Shown: positions 1-7,050, counted from the first letter of the stretch. The stretch: DNA of 11,504 nucleotides from CAVOBC01 sp963693635 (GCA_963693635.1 CAVOBC010000132.1:1-11504), one strand, 5' to 3'. The notes: generated by a model from the letters alone, not told the origin. Translations and numbers: made by a program.

Positions 1-1009
1 ACTCATTGAACGTCATCATGGAGAACATGAGCTCAAAGATGCCCATCCCAAAACCCCTGGGCAGTTCCTTGGCGAGCCCAAAATCCAGCAAGATGAAGTT
101 CGGCTGACCATCTTCACCCGGCACCACGAGGATGTTGCCCGGATGCGGGTCGGCGTGAAAAAAACCGAAGGCCAGGATCATCTTGTTGAACGCGCGCATC
201 AGGCGACCCATCAGCATGCTGCAATCAATGCCCGCCAGCTCCATCGCCGCCTTGTCTGTGACCTTGATGCCCTCTACAAACTCCATGACGATGACCCGCC
301 GACGGCAAAGCTCGCGATGGAACTCCGGTATCCGCACGTAGTCGTCTTCCGGTGCAAACAAGCCACGGATTCGGTCTGCACTTTCAACTTCGCGGCGGAA
401 ATCGAGCTCCATCTTGAGGTGTGCCTGTAGTTCATCCAGTAGCGGAATGAATTCGAGGGGTTCGCGATCAAAGCGCTGATAGATCCGGGCGATTGTCCTG
501 GATGAACGCAGATCCGTGCGTATGATCCGTTCGATGTCCGGGTACTGAATCTTCACCGCGACCCGTTCACCGCTCAACAGGCGCGCTTCGTGCACCTGCG
601 CGAGGGATGCCGCAGCCACTGCGATTGGGTTGAATTCGGCAAAGACATCCGAGAGGGGGCAACCCAGATCCTCTTCGACGACTGCACGGATCTCCTCGAA
701 ATCCCGCGGTGGCATCCTGTCATGGCATTCCGATAGCGTCTTGACATACTCGGGTGGAAAAACGTCTGAGCGCGTGCCCACAATCTGGCACATCTTGATG
801 AGCATGCCCCGGAGCGACACAGCCGTTGCAAAAATCTGATCGGCATTGCGCTGATGGATCGGGGACATATCGCGCGCGTCCGGATCGAGGCCACGCCATG
901 CATCTATCCATTTCGGCGTCTTGTACCGCAGCCACACCGACAGGGCGGTGAAGCCAATGCGCCCCGATCGGTACGGCCGAAAATTGGCGAGCGCGCCGAA
1001 ACCGATCAT
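1..1009 (-). CDS. ABC1/UbiB-family atypical kinase-like protein, partial (C-terminus beyond left edge)
   Basis: The minus strand is open from an ATG at 1009 to the window edge, giving 336 codons with no stop. The protein carries the ABC1 (ADCK/COQ8/UbiB) signatures in order: a KxGQ-like motif at about residues 72-75, the alanine-rich nucleotide loop AAASLAQVH (132-140), a VAVK lysine (K153), ELDF (201-204), HADPHPGN (285-292, catalytic-loop equivalent) and LLDFG (307-311, metal-binding DFG equivalent). Members of this family are atypical kinases/ATPases that support isoprenoid-quinone synthesis or lipid homeostasis. The usual length is about 450-560 residues, so about 100 or more C-terminal residues are missing here. 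The KxGQ motif reads KMCQ, with Cys replacing the normally conserved Gly. The start lies seven bases after the stop of the diiron gene, with only a weak purine-rich ribosome site, so translation is probably coupled. The family call is strong. A quinone-related role is family knowledge and not proven here. Confidence 0.93.
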   Translation of the reverse strand, partial: MIGFGALANFRPYRSGRIGFTALSVWLRYKTPKWIDAWRGLDPDARDMSPIHQRNADQIFATAVSLRGMLIKMCQIVGTRSDVFPPEYVKTLSECHDRMPPRDFEEIRAVVEEDLGCPLSDVFAEFNPIAVAAASLAQVHEARLLSGERVAVKIQYPDIERIIRTDLRSSRTIARIYQRFDREPLEFIPLLDELQAHLKMELDFRREVESADRIRGLFAPEDDYVRIPEFHRELCRRRVIVMEFVEGIKVTDKAAMELAGIDCSMLMGRLMRAFNKMILAFGFFHADPHPGNILVVPGEDGQPNFILLDFGLAKELPRGFGMGIFELMFSMMTFNE

Positions 1010-1016
1010 GCGCCGC

Positions 1017-2081
1017 TCAGGATGCGAGCAAAATGTCGAGGTCTTCATCGTCCCGGTGCGGGAAGGTCCAGCCGCTGTCGAGTGACTCAAAGCGGCGATT
1101 GATCTGGCTGGCACGGGTTGAGTCCGTGATCAGTTCATGGATCTCTTTCTGTAGACGCTCACGAGCATCGCGAGGTCGATTGGTCGCAGCACCGCGCAAC
1201 TGGCGCGCAAAAATCTTGTCGACGACCTCGTTGCCGGGAATCTCAACACGCCCGTCCGGCGACACGAGCGTACGGGTGCGCAATTCAGACAAAGCGACCG
1301 TCAGATAATCCACGTGCGGTTTCTCGTCACGTCTCACACAGTCGACCATATGCGCCGCGTCCACCGCGTTATGCGAGACCTCCTCGTCGCCCAACAGGTC
1401 AACCGCCCAGGCGAAGACACCCTCTGCAAACGTCTCGACGACCAGGATATTGGCCATGAACATGATCGTATCTTCCATACGACCAGAGAGCGCAGGAAAC
1501 AGACGTTCCGGACGCTGGCGACCGCCACCGCCACCGCCCATCATCCGCATCAGGACGTCCCCGGGAATCTCCGGCTTGTCGAGGCCAATGTCGCGTGCGG
1601 CTTCCCACATCTGCTTGTGCCCGCCCTCGTTGCGATGACCTGCCTCGTCTCTGGCGTGGGCTTCGAAGAGTCCTCGCTCCAGGTGATCGAGCGCCGTGCC
1701 CGCAAGGTCCTCTTTGACCTCGGTAGCAAGGTCCGGCATGTGGACTTCACGAATGCGCGCGCCAAAACCCTCGACGATCGAGATCGTCGTCAGGGAGCGA
1801 CTAACCGGGTCGACGATGCCTTCTTGCAGCAGGAATTTGGCCTGCGCGTAACTGGGATAGTGAGGCGGCACGTACGTGTCGGGGACATGAATGAGGGGCG
1901 CCCCCGCATCCGTCAGTCGCTGGCGCCACGCGGCGATCGCCGGTTGCCTGACCTTGCCACGCGGGGATACGTATTGGCCGTTGATATAGCCGCCGTGGCA
2001 GCGTACCTCGCCGCCGAAGAGGGACTCCTCATAAGCGTGCTCGGACATGATCTCGTCGGCCGTAAACTCAAGCTGCGTCAT
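1017..2081 (-). CDS. ferritin-like diiron protein of unknown function
   Basis: This 354-residue soluble protein has no signal peptide or membrane segment. It shows the spacing of a ferritin-like four-helix diiron site: E104 in IVEGFGAR, an ExxH pair at E146/H149 (DEAGH), E216 in VVETFAEG and a second ExxH pair at E234/H237 (EEVSH). That is the two-helix-pair layout of carboxylate-bridged diiron oxygenases, oxidases and related proteins, but I do not recognise the subfamily. A hexaglycine stretch (182-187) sits between the two helix pairs and probably forms a flexible loop. The C-terminus is acidic (DDEDLD). The ATG at 2081 has a good GGAG ribosome site six bases upstream. The ABC1 kinase follows after seven bases, so the two are very likely co-transcribed. 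A hydroxylase or oxidase role, perhaps on a quinone-like or lipid substrate, is only inferred from the metal site and the partner gene. Confidence 0.8.
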   Translation of the reverse strand: MTQLEFTADEIMSEHAYEESLFGGEVRCHGGYINGQYVSPRGKVRQPAIAAWRQRLTDAGAPLIHVPDTYVPPHYPSYAQAKFLLQEGIVDPVSRSLTTISIVEGFGARIREVHMPDLATEVKEDLAGTALDHLERGLFEAHARDEAGHRNEGGHKQMWEAARDIGLDKPEIPGDVLMRMMGGGGGGRQRPERLFPALSGRMEDTIMFMANILVVETFAEGVFAWAVDLLGDEEVSHNAVDAAHMVDCVRRDEKPHVDYLTVALSELRTRTLVSPDGRVEIPGNEVVDKIFARQLRGAATNRPRDARERLQKEIHELITDSTRASQINRRFESLDSGWTFPHRDDEDLDILLAS

Positions 2082-2087
2082 CGCTGG

Positions 2088-2091
2088 CTCC
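2088..2091 (-). promoter_or_regulatory. ribosome binding site of the diiron gene
   Basis: On the minus strand GGAG lies six bases before the ATG at 2081. It is the clearest Shine-Dalgarno match on the minus-strand side of the window and supports that start. Confidence 0.6.
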
Positions 2092-2186
2092 GTATTCTCA
2101 AGGGGGTGGGCCGCACACCCTGCTCTTGCACGGGGTTTCCACAGGGATCTGGTTGCGGGCTCGCGATCTCTCGCAGGATCTTTTAC

Positions 2187-2237
2187 GGGTCTCTTAACCG
2201 GTCGCTTAACCCGCTGAGAGACCCATCGCCTGGCGAT
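2187..2237. promoter_or_regulatory. operator-like inverted repeat upstream of diiron gene
   Basis: Perfect 8 bp arms GGGTCTCT (2187-2194) and AGAGACCC (2217-2224) enclose 22 bases. Across the inner part runs a 12-base-period imperfect direct repeat beginning CTTAACC at 2193 and 2205. Immediately beside it is a second palindrome, ATCGCC-T-GGCGAT (2225-2237). The cluster lies about 105-155 bases upstream of the diiron start codon, where a regulator could act. It could also be a structured leader RNA. Function is inferred from position and symmetry only. Confidence 0.4.
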
Positions 2238-2296
2238 CGTTTAAAAAGACTGCGGTAGCTCTTCCTCCGATCCGGCCAGCGCACTGCATTTCTCCT

Positions 2297-2412
2297 TAGC
2301 AGGGTGCTGAAAAAGTGCTTTCCTGCACTTTTTCAGAGTCGCGGGCCTCAGCCCGCTCGCGAAGCGAACGTGAATCCATGTATCGGTCTAGCAGGCTGCT
2401 TTTTCAGCGGCC
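2297..2412. repeat. compact palindromic intergenic element (MITE/REP-like)
   Basis: A perfect 12 bp stem, CTGAAAAAGTGC (2307-2318) with GCACTTTTTCAG (2325-2336) around a six-base loop, is followed by a GCGGGC/GCCCGC hairpin (2341-2356) and a TCGC/GCGA hairpin (2357-2367). The element is bracketed by an 11-of-12 direct repeat, TAGCAGGGTGCT (2297-2308) and TAGCAGGCTGCT (2389-2400), and by a 10 bp inverted pair, GCTGAAAAAG (2306-2315) with CTTTTTCAGC (2399-2408). This architecture suggests a small non-autonomous mobile or repeated element and not a simple terminator. No transposase is present. Whether it is repeated elsewhere in the genome cannot be seen from this window. Confidence 0.5.
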
Positions 2413-2470
2413 TTTCATGGAACTAAAGCAATATGCTGCGGTGTTCCCTGCGCGACAGCGCGGTAATCCG

Positions 2471-2510
2471 GCACCGTGAGATGCTGCTAAGAGTTTAGCA
2501 GTCGCGGTGC
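2471..2510. repeat. nested hairpin 55 bases downstream of the reductase gene
   Basis: Outer arms GCACCG (2471-2476) and CGGTGC (2505-2510) enclose an inner perfect hairpin CTGCTAA-gagt-TTAGCAG (2484-2501). It lies 55 bases beyond the stop of the reductase gene. It could stop transcription or protect the 3' end of that mRNA, but there is no T-tract after it on either strand, so it is not a standard intrinsic terminator. Confidence 0.35.
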
Positions 2511-2564
2511 AATTTCAAACGCCGCTTGCGCGTTCTCGCCGCGTTCAACCGGGGCAGGACGCAA

Positions 2565-3431
2565 TCATGTTCGATACTTCTCCAGTTTCGCTGCGATCAA
2601 GGCCTTGTCCGCAGCACTCGGCTTCACCGTCTCGGCGGCAGCCTCTCGCGCAAAGACGTACTTCTCACGCTTGACCTGGCGCGGACCAAAGCCCCGCTCC
2701 CGGAGTTGGGCATAGCACTCATCGATCATCACTGGATTGCCACAGAGCATCACGGCATCAACCGACGGGTCGGGTGCGAGCGCAGCGAGTTGCGCCTGAA
2801 CATAACCGCGCACCACGAACGCAACATCTGAAACCGGGTCTGCCCGGCTGAGGCAAACCCGCAGATCGCAGTATGGAGTTCGCGCAAACGCAAACAGTTG
2901 CTGCGCGTACAAAATCTCAGACGTATCCCGCACGCCGAGGAGCAGCACCGCTTTCGCGCCGGGCCCTGACCTCGCGGCCAGTTCGTCGAGCATGGGGAGA
3001 TAGGGCGCAACGCCGACACTCGTTGCGACGAGGATCAGTCGCCCGGGCAGTTCGTCCGGCAGAGTCAATTTGCCATACGGACCCTCAACACCCACCGTCG
3101 CGCCCGGTTGTGCGGTAAACAAAAATCGGGACGCGCGACCGCCAGGGACTTCAGACACGACAAGGTCGAGCGTCCGTCCCCCCGCCGCGCGTGAACTGAG
3201 GGTGTAGCTGCGCTCAAACTGTCCTGACCGATCGGTAAACGTGAATCGAAAGAACTGTCCCGGCTTGCACGAGACCGCGCCCTGCGCTTCGAAGCGGAAG
3301 TCCATTGTCGACGGACAGAGGCGTCGTACCCGCGTCAGTGTGGCCGTTGTCATCATTGTGGCAGTATCACGGAGGCAAGCGTCAGGAGCAATTGCGGGCA
3401 GCCGCACCGAGCTCGAGAGGACTTTGTCCAC
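2565..3431 (-). CDS. FAD/NAD(P)H oxidoreductase of the ferredoxin-NADP reductase superfamily
   Basis: The 288-residue frame has the two domains of a ferredoxin-NADP reductase fold. The FAD-binding domain shows RSYTLSS (74-80, the RxYS flavin motif) and GPYGKLTL (117-124). The NAD(P)-binding domain shows VATSVGVAPYLPM (135-147, equivalent to GTGIAP), LLLGVRD (163-169) and CGNPVMIDECYAQLRERG (230-247). A 28-residue tail follows REKYVF (255-260). There is no plant-type [2Fe-2S] cysteine motif, so it would need a separate electron acceptor such as a ferredoxin or a metalloprotein. The longest frame begins at a GTG (3431) with a weak AGG. Residues 26 and 27 are both Met (ATG at 3356 and 3353) and lie just before the conserved domain, so the true start may be there. 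It is divergent from the monooxygenase gene and lies upstream, on the same strand, of the diiron gene, which makes an electron-transfer link possible but unproven. Confidence 0.87.
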   Translation of the reverse strand: MDKVLSSSVRLPAIAPDACLRDTATMMTTATLTRVRRLCPSTMDFRFEAQGAVSCKPGQFFRFTFTDRSGQFERSYTLSSRAAGGRTLDLVVSEVPGGRASRFLFTAQPGATVGVEGPYGKLTLPDELPGRLILVATSVGVAPYLPMLDELAARSGPGAKAVLLLGVRDTSEILYAQQLFAFARTPYCDLRVCLSRADPVSDVAFVVRGYVQAQLAALAPDPSVDAVMLCGNPVMIDECYAQLRERGFGPRQVKREKYVFAREAAAETVKPSAADKALIAAKLEKYRT

Positions 3432-3467
3432 GCACCTGAACCGACTATCCTGCCCGCCCGTCAGGCC

Positions 3468-3495
3468 ATCACAAACCCATCCGCGATCTGCTCAA
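3468..3495 (-). promoter_or_regulatory. weak candidate promoter for the reductase gene
   Basis: On the minus strand TTGAGC (3495-3490) and TGTGAT (3473-3468) are separated by 16 bases, each matching the sigma-70 consensus at about four of six positions. The implied start of transcription would lie about 30 bases before the GTG at 3431. The spacer contains one copy of a 10-base repeat found again at 3543-3552. This is a weak match in the 137 bp divergent region and is offered only as a candidate. I saw no comparable candidate for the plus-strand monooxygenase gene. Confidence 0.2.
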
Positions 3496-3568
3496 TGCGC
3501 CACCTGTTTCCTGTGCCATCCCCAAGGCTTCGGCACGCCCACACCCATCCGCAGCAGTCGGCCCGAAC

Positions 3569-4813
3569 ATGACCGCTCGGGTCGCGATCATCGGAGCAGG
3601 TGCAGCCGGCCTCGTCGCTGCGCGGGAAGTGTTGCGCGCTGGGCTGACACCGACGGTATTCGAAGCGACGCCACAAATCGGCGGCGTCTGGGTGTATTCC
3701 GACATGACCGAGTCAGACCCGCTTGGGCAGACGCCCGATGAGCGACGGCACTCATCGCTCTATGCATCGTTGCGCACAAACTTGCCGACTGACCTTATGC
3801 AGTTCTTCGACTATCCCTTTGCGCCGCCCGACGGCAAACGCTACCCGCCTCATGAGGCTGTTCTGCAGTACCTGCAGGACTTTGCGCGCGATTTCGATCT
3901 GCTCCAACACGTTCAACTGTCGACGCCGGTAACCCGCGTGTCAACGCACGCCGATGGCTTCAGGGTTCGCTGCAATCCGGCAGGGGGAAGTGAGTCTACC
4001 GCCCTGTTCGACGCGGTGATGGTGTGCAACGGCCACTACACAAAACCTCGCATCGTGCAGATCGACGGCATGGACAGCTTTCCCGGCACGCTACTGCATG
4101 CACACAACTACCGGCGCCCGGGTCCTTTTCGCGGGCAACGCGTCGCGCTCTTTGGCACATCGGCGTCAGGTGCCGATATTTCCCTCGACATCGCGACCAC
4201 TGCGCGTGAAGTCTTTTGGTGCGGCGCCGCCTTCAATCAGCTAACCCCGGGCGAGGAACAGCATCGGAATGTAACGCAGTGCCCGATTCCCCTCCGGTTC
4301 GACGGTGCCGATCTTGTGCTCAAAGGCGGCAAACGCCTGGCCGGTCTCGACGCATTCGTCTTCTGCACGGGATACCACTACACGTTTGACTGCCTGGAAC
4401 CGGGCTTGATCGACGTGACCGACAACCGGGTGCATCCCCTGTACCGGCATCTGCTACCCCCCGCACAGCAACGGCTCTGCTTCATCGGCTTGCCGTGGCT
4501 GGTCGTGCCATTCCCGCTGTTTGAGTTGCAAAGCCGCTGGTTCGCCCGCTCGCTGACCGGTGCCTCAACCCTGCCAACCGCCGAAGAACAAACGCGGCAT
4601 GTCGCAGCACGCGAGGCGGACGCAGACACGCGCGGTGCGCTCGAGCGGCACTACCACCGACTGGGGCTCAACCAGTTTGAGTACCTTGAAGCGCTAACCC
4701 GCGAGGCGGGTCTGCCGCCCCCTCCGCCCGAATTCAGGGCGCTCTTTGAGGCAATCCAGCGCGTGCGCGGTGCCGATCCAATCACGTTCAGGGACGCTCC
4801 CCTGCCCGATTGA
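3569..4813 (+). CDS. flavin-containing monooxygenase (FMO family)
   Basis: This 414-residue cytosolic protein has the hallmarks of class B flavoprotein monooxygenases of the FMO type, which use FAD, NADPH and O2 to oxygenate soft N or S atoms. The FAD Rossmann motif is GAGAAG (9-14), followed by FEA (31-33) and GGVWVY (38-43). The FMO fingerprint FxGxxxHxxxY is FPGTLLHAHNY (171-181), the NADPH motif is GTSASG (196-201) and the FATGY-like motif is FCTGY (265-269). NGHY (154-157) and DLMQFFDYPF (75-84) also fit FMOs. The length is near the 400-450 expected for bacterial and plant FMO-like enzymes. The ATG begins exactly at the conserved N-terminal strand. No good ribosome site precedes it. The importer genes start 75 bases after the stop on the same strand, so co-transcription is likely. 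The substrate (for example an amine, a thioether or an imported compound) cannot be read from the sequence. Confidence 0.92.
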   Translation: MTARVAIIGAGAAGLVAAREVLRAGLTPTVFEATPQIGGVWVYSDMTESDPLGQTPDERRHSSLYASLRTNLPTDLMQFFDYPFAPPDGKRYPPHEAVLQYLQDFARDFDLLQHVQLSTPVTRVSTHADGFRVRCNPAGGSESTALFDAVMVCNGHYTKPRIVQIDGMDSFPGTLLHAHNYRRPGPFRGQRVALFGTSASGADISLDIATTAREVFWCGAAFNQLTPGEEQHRNVTQCPIPLRFDGADLVLKGGKRLAGLDAFVFCTGYHYTFDCLEPGLIDVTDNRVHPLYRHLLPPAQQRLCFIGLPWLVVPFPLFELQSRWFARSLTGASTLPTAEEQTRHVAAREADADTRGALERHYHRLGLNQFEYLEALTREAGLPPPPPEFRALFEAIQRVRGADPITFRDAPLPD

Positions 4814-4888
4814 GAAGCTGCGCTGAACAATACCCCGGGCGCACCCGGACCTATCTGTGGGCAGCCACTCCAGTTAACATGCCGCCGG

Positions 4889-5911
4889 ATGCGTGACTAC
4901 TTTGTTCGCCGGCTACTGCTCATACCCCCGACCCTCGTTGGCGTCACCATTATCGTCTTCCTGATTACCCGCCTCGTGCCCGGCGGTCCGCTCGAACGCG
5001 CCCTCATGGAGAGCCAGCAACAGGACGCGCAGGGTGGCGTCAGCACCCAGGTCGCGGGCAGTGACATGGCACTCTCCGAGGCACAACTCAAACGCCTCAA
5101 AGAGTATTACGGCTTCGACAAGCCGGTGCTTGTCAGCTACTTCGATTGGGTCGGCAAGGTGGCAACCGGTGACCTCGGCACCTCCTACCGGTACCACGAG
5201 CCTGTGTGGGACGTCATTTCAGATCGCTTTCCGGTCTCGATCTACTACGGGGTCGTCACCCTGATCCTGACCTACATGGTGTGCATTCCCCTCGGCGTTC
5301 TCAAAGCAATCAAGCACCGGACGGTGGTCGACAGCGTCAGTTCAATCCTCATATTTATCGGCTACGCGATTCCCGGCTACGCTCTTGGCTCACTGCTACT
5401 GCTCTATTTCTCAGTTCGGCTCGAGTGGTTCCCCATGGGCGGGTTTGTGAGCCTCGCCTTTGAAGAAAAAGATGCGTGGGGTCAGGTCAAGGATGTTGTC
5501 ATCCACTCGGTGCAACCGCTCATCTGCTACCTGGTCGGCAGCTTTGCGCTCGTCACGCTGCTGCTCAAGAACCACCTCATGGACAACCTCGCGGCCGACT
5601 ACATTCGTACCGCGATCGCCAAGGGCGTCTCATTTCGCCAGGCCGTGACGCGTCACGCCATGCGCAACTCGCTGATACCCATCGCGACGACCTTCGGTCA
5701 AAACGTGACGCTGCTCGTTTCCGGGTCGTTTCTCATCGAAACGATCTTCGACATCGACGGCTTTGGCTTGTTGGCCCTGACCGCAATCCTGGATCGCGAT
5801 TACCCGGTCGTCATGGGCGTCGTGCTGCTCGCCAGTGTGCTCCTGCTGATCGGCAACATCATCTCGGACATTCTGGTCGCCATCGTCGACCCCCGCATTC
5901 GATTTAGCTGA
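4889..5911 (+). CDS. yejB: oligopeptide ABC transporter permease, YejB-like
   Basis: This 340-residue inner-membrane permease has an N-terminal segment (about 9-30) ending in the family motif RLVPGGPLE, a periplasmic region containing YYGFDKPV and TGDLGTSYR, and then about five further membrane helices (about 116-136, 151-175, 208-226, 268-286, 306-331). The EAA loop that contacts the ATPase is at about 237-262 (DYIRTAIAKGVSFRQAVTRH). It ends with VDPRIRF, close to the VDPRIDF end of enteric YejB, and shares IGYAIPGY and the RDYPVVMG block. It forms one half of the membrane channel with the next gene. No strong ribosome site precedes the ATG. A five-codon open frame (4879-4896) overlaps the start, probably by chance. 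The first base of the next gene's ATG is the last base of this gene's stop codon. The importer family is certain; assignment to the Yej branch is by resemblance. Confidence 0.92.
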   Translation: MRDYFVRRLLLIPPTLVGVTIIVFLITRLVPGGPLERALMESQQQDAQGGVSTQVAGSDMALSEAQLKRLKEYYGFDKPVLVSYFDWVGKVATGDLGTSYRYHEPVWDVISDRFPVSIYYGVVTLILTYMVCIPLGVLKAIKHRTVVDSVSSILIFIGYAIPGYALGSLLLLYFSVRLEWFPMGGFVSLAFEEKDAWGQVKDVVIHSVQPLICYLVGSFALVTLLLKNHLMDNLAADYIRTAIAKGVSFRQAVTRHAMRNSLIPIATTFGQNVTLLVSGSFLIETIFDIDGFGLLALTAILDRDYPVVMGVVLLASVLLLIGNIISDILVAIVDPRIRFS

Positions 5912-7002
5912 TGACCGCCAGCCGCTTCACGAATCTGTTCGCCATGAACCCGCAAACACAGAAAAAGCTGAGACGCTTCCGCGAGATCAAGCGCGGCTAT
6001 TACAGCTTTCTGGCGCTCGTCACCCTGCTCGTATTGTGTGTGGTCGGCGAACTGCTCATCAACAATCGGGCACTGATCGTCAGCTACGAGGGCGCGTGGT
6101 ATTTCCCAACCTACACCGACTATCACGCCGGCACAGACTTTGGCTTGTCCTACGATTACGAAGTCAACTACCGGGATCTGCAACAGGCGTTCGACGCCGC
6201 CGACGACGGCAATTGGGTTGTCATGCCGCTCGTCCCGTACAGTCCGAATGAAAACCACGCACCGGGCGGCTACTTCAAGCCTGCGCCACCCTCTTTCTCG
6301 AACGCACACTACCTCGGTACCGACACGACCAGTCGCGACATTCTCGCTCGGCTCTTCTACGGCACGCGGATCGCCCTCATCTTTGCCCTTGGCTTCATGA
6401 TAGCGGTCTACGGAATCGGCATTACGATTGGCTGCGCCATGGGCTATTTCGGTGGCGCGTTTGACCTCGTCTTCCAGCGCCTGATCGAAATCTGGTCGAA
6501 CATTCCGTTCCTCTATATGGTCATCATTGTGTTCTCGGTCATTCCCTCAGCTTTCTCGATTCCAACCCGCATCGGCATACTACTGGCCGTCATGGTCCTC
6601 TTCTCGTGGACTTCTATGACCTATTACATGCGAACGGAAACGTACAAAGAAAAATCACGCGACTACATTGCGGCGGCGCGCATCATCGGCGCGACCAACA
6701 CCCGGATCATCTTCCGCCACGTGCTGCCCAATGTGCTGTCAACGCTCGTGACCTTCATGCCATTCACCATCGTCTCCGCGATTGTCTCTATCACCTCGCT
6801 CGACTTCCTCGGCTTCGGACTGCCACCACCGACATCCAGCCTCGGCGAACTACTCAAACAAGGCACCCAAACCCTGCGTACGGCGCCCTGGATCGTCTCC
6901 TGCGCCTTCGGAACACTGGTAGTATTGCTCACCCTTGTTACGTTCATCGGCGAAGCGGTCCGCGAGTCCTTCGATCCCCGAAAATTCACCATTTATCAGT
7001 GA
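5911..7002 (+). CDS. yejE: oligopeptide ABC transporter permease, YejE-like
   Basis: This is a 363-residue partner permease. It has a basic cytoplasmic N-terminus, a first membrane helix at about 31-51, a long periplasmic stretch (about 52-150) rich in aromatic and acidic residues that is typical of YejE-type permeases, the family block YLGTDTTSRDILARLFYGTRI (134-154), and five further helices. The EAA loop is at about 251-274 (DYIAAARIIGATNTR, FRHVLPN). LDFLGFGLPPPTSSLGELL (298-315) and ESFDPRK near the end are characteristic. The ATG at 5911 overlaps the yejB stop as TGATG, implying translational coupling. A second in-frame ATG exists at 5944. The stop overlaps a potential ATG of the binding-protein frame in the same TGATG manner. 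With the YejB-like protein it would form the heterodimeric transmembrane pore. Confidence 0.92.
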   Translation: MTASRFTNLFAMNPQTQKKLRRFREIKRGYYSFLALVTLLVLCVVGELLINNRALIVSYEGAWYFPTYTDYHAGTDFGLSYDYEVNYRDLQQAFDAADDGNWVVMPLVPYSPNENHAPGGYFKPAPPSFSNAHYLGTDTTSRDILARLFYGTRIALIFALGFMIAVYGIGITIGCAMGYFGGAFDLVFQRLIEIWSNIPFLYMVIIVFSVIPSAFSIPTRIGILLAVMVLFSWTSMTYYMRTETYKEKSRDYIAAARIIGATNTRIIFRHVLPNVLSTLVTFMPFTIVSAIVSITSLDFLGFGLPPPTSSLGELLKQGTQTLRTAPWIVSCAFGTLVVLLTLVTFIGEAVRESFDPRKFTIYQ

Positions 7003-7050
7003 TGGAACAATCAAACATGCACACGGTCCCCTCTTTAACATGCGACATTC

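Larger units (their letters stand above)
2082..2564. other. 483 bp palindrome-rich intergenic region, no gene seen
   Basis: This spacer lies between the stop of the reductase gene (2565) and the start of the diiron gene (2081), both on the minus strand. I see no convincing coding frame. The plus-strand open frame entering it from 1314 is antisense to the diiron gene. The spacer must contain the promoter of the diiron-kinase pair, but no clear -35/-10 pair stands out. It holds, from left to right, an operator-like inverted repeat (2187-2224), a short near-perfect palindrome (2225-2237), a compact hairpin element (2297-2412) and a nested hairpin (2471-2510). Confidence 0.75.

Noticed and set aside
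143..430. 95-codon plus-strand frame in the left arm
   Set aside because: It is antisense to the ABC1 kinase, whose conserved motifs run across the same bases on the minus strand.
1314..2258. 314-codon open frame on the plus strand
   Set aside because: It is antisense to the diiron gene, has no recognisable domain, and reflects the GC-rich codon pattern of the real minus-strand gene.
2307..2336. The 12-bp perfect stem-loop as an ordinary intrinsic terminator of the reductase gene
   Set aside because: The T-run lies inside the stem and no T-tract follows it; bracketing direct and inverted repeats fit a repeat element better.
4835..4848. CCGGG-cgca-CCCGG hairpin between the monooxygenase and yejB as a terminator
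   Set aside because: The stem is only five base pairs and there is no T-tract, so it does not argue for separate transcripts.
4879..4896. Five-codon open frame overlapping the yejB start as a regulatory leader peptide
   Set aside because: Too short, no ribosome site, and such frames are frequent by chance.
5800..6309. 169-codon minus-strand open frame across the yejB-yejE junction
   Set aside because: It is antisense to two convincing permeases and shows no family motif.
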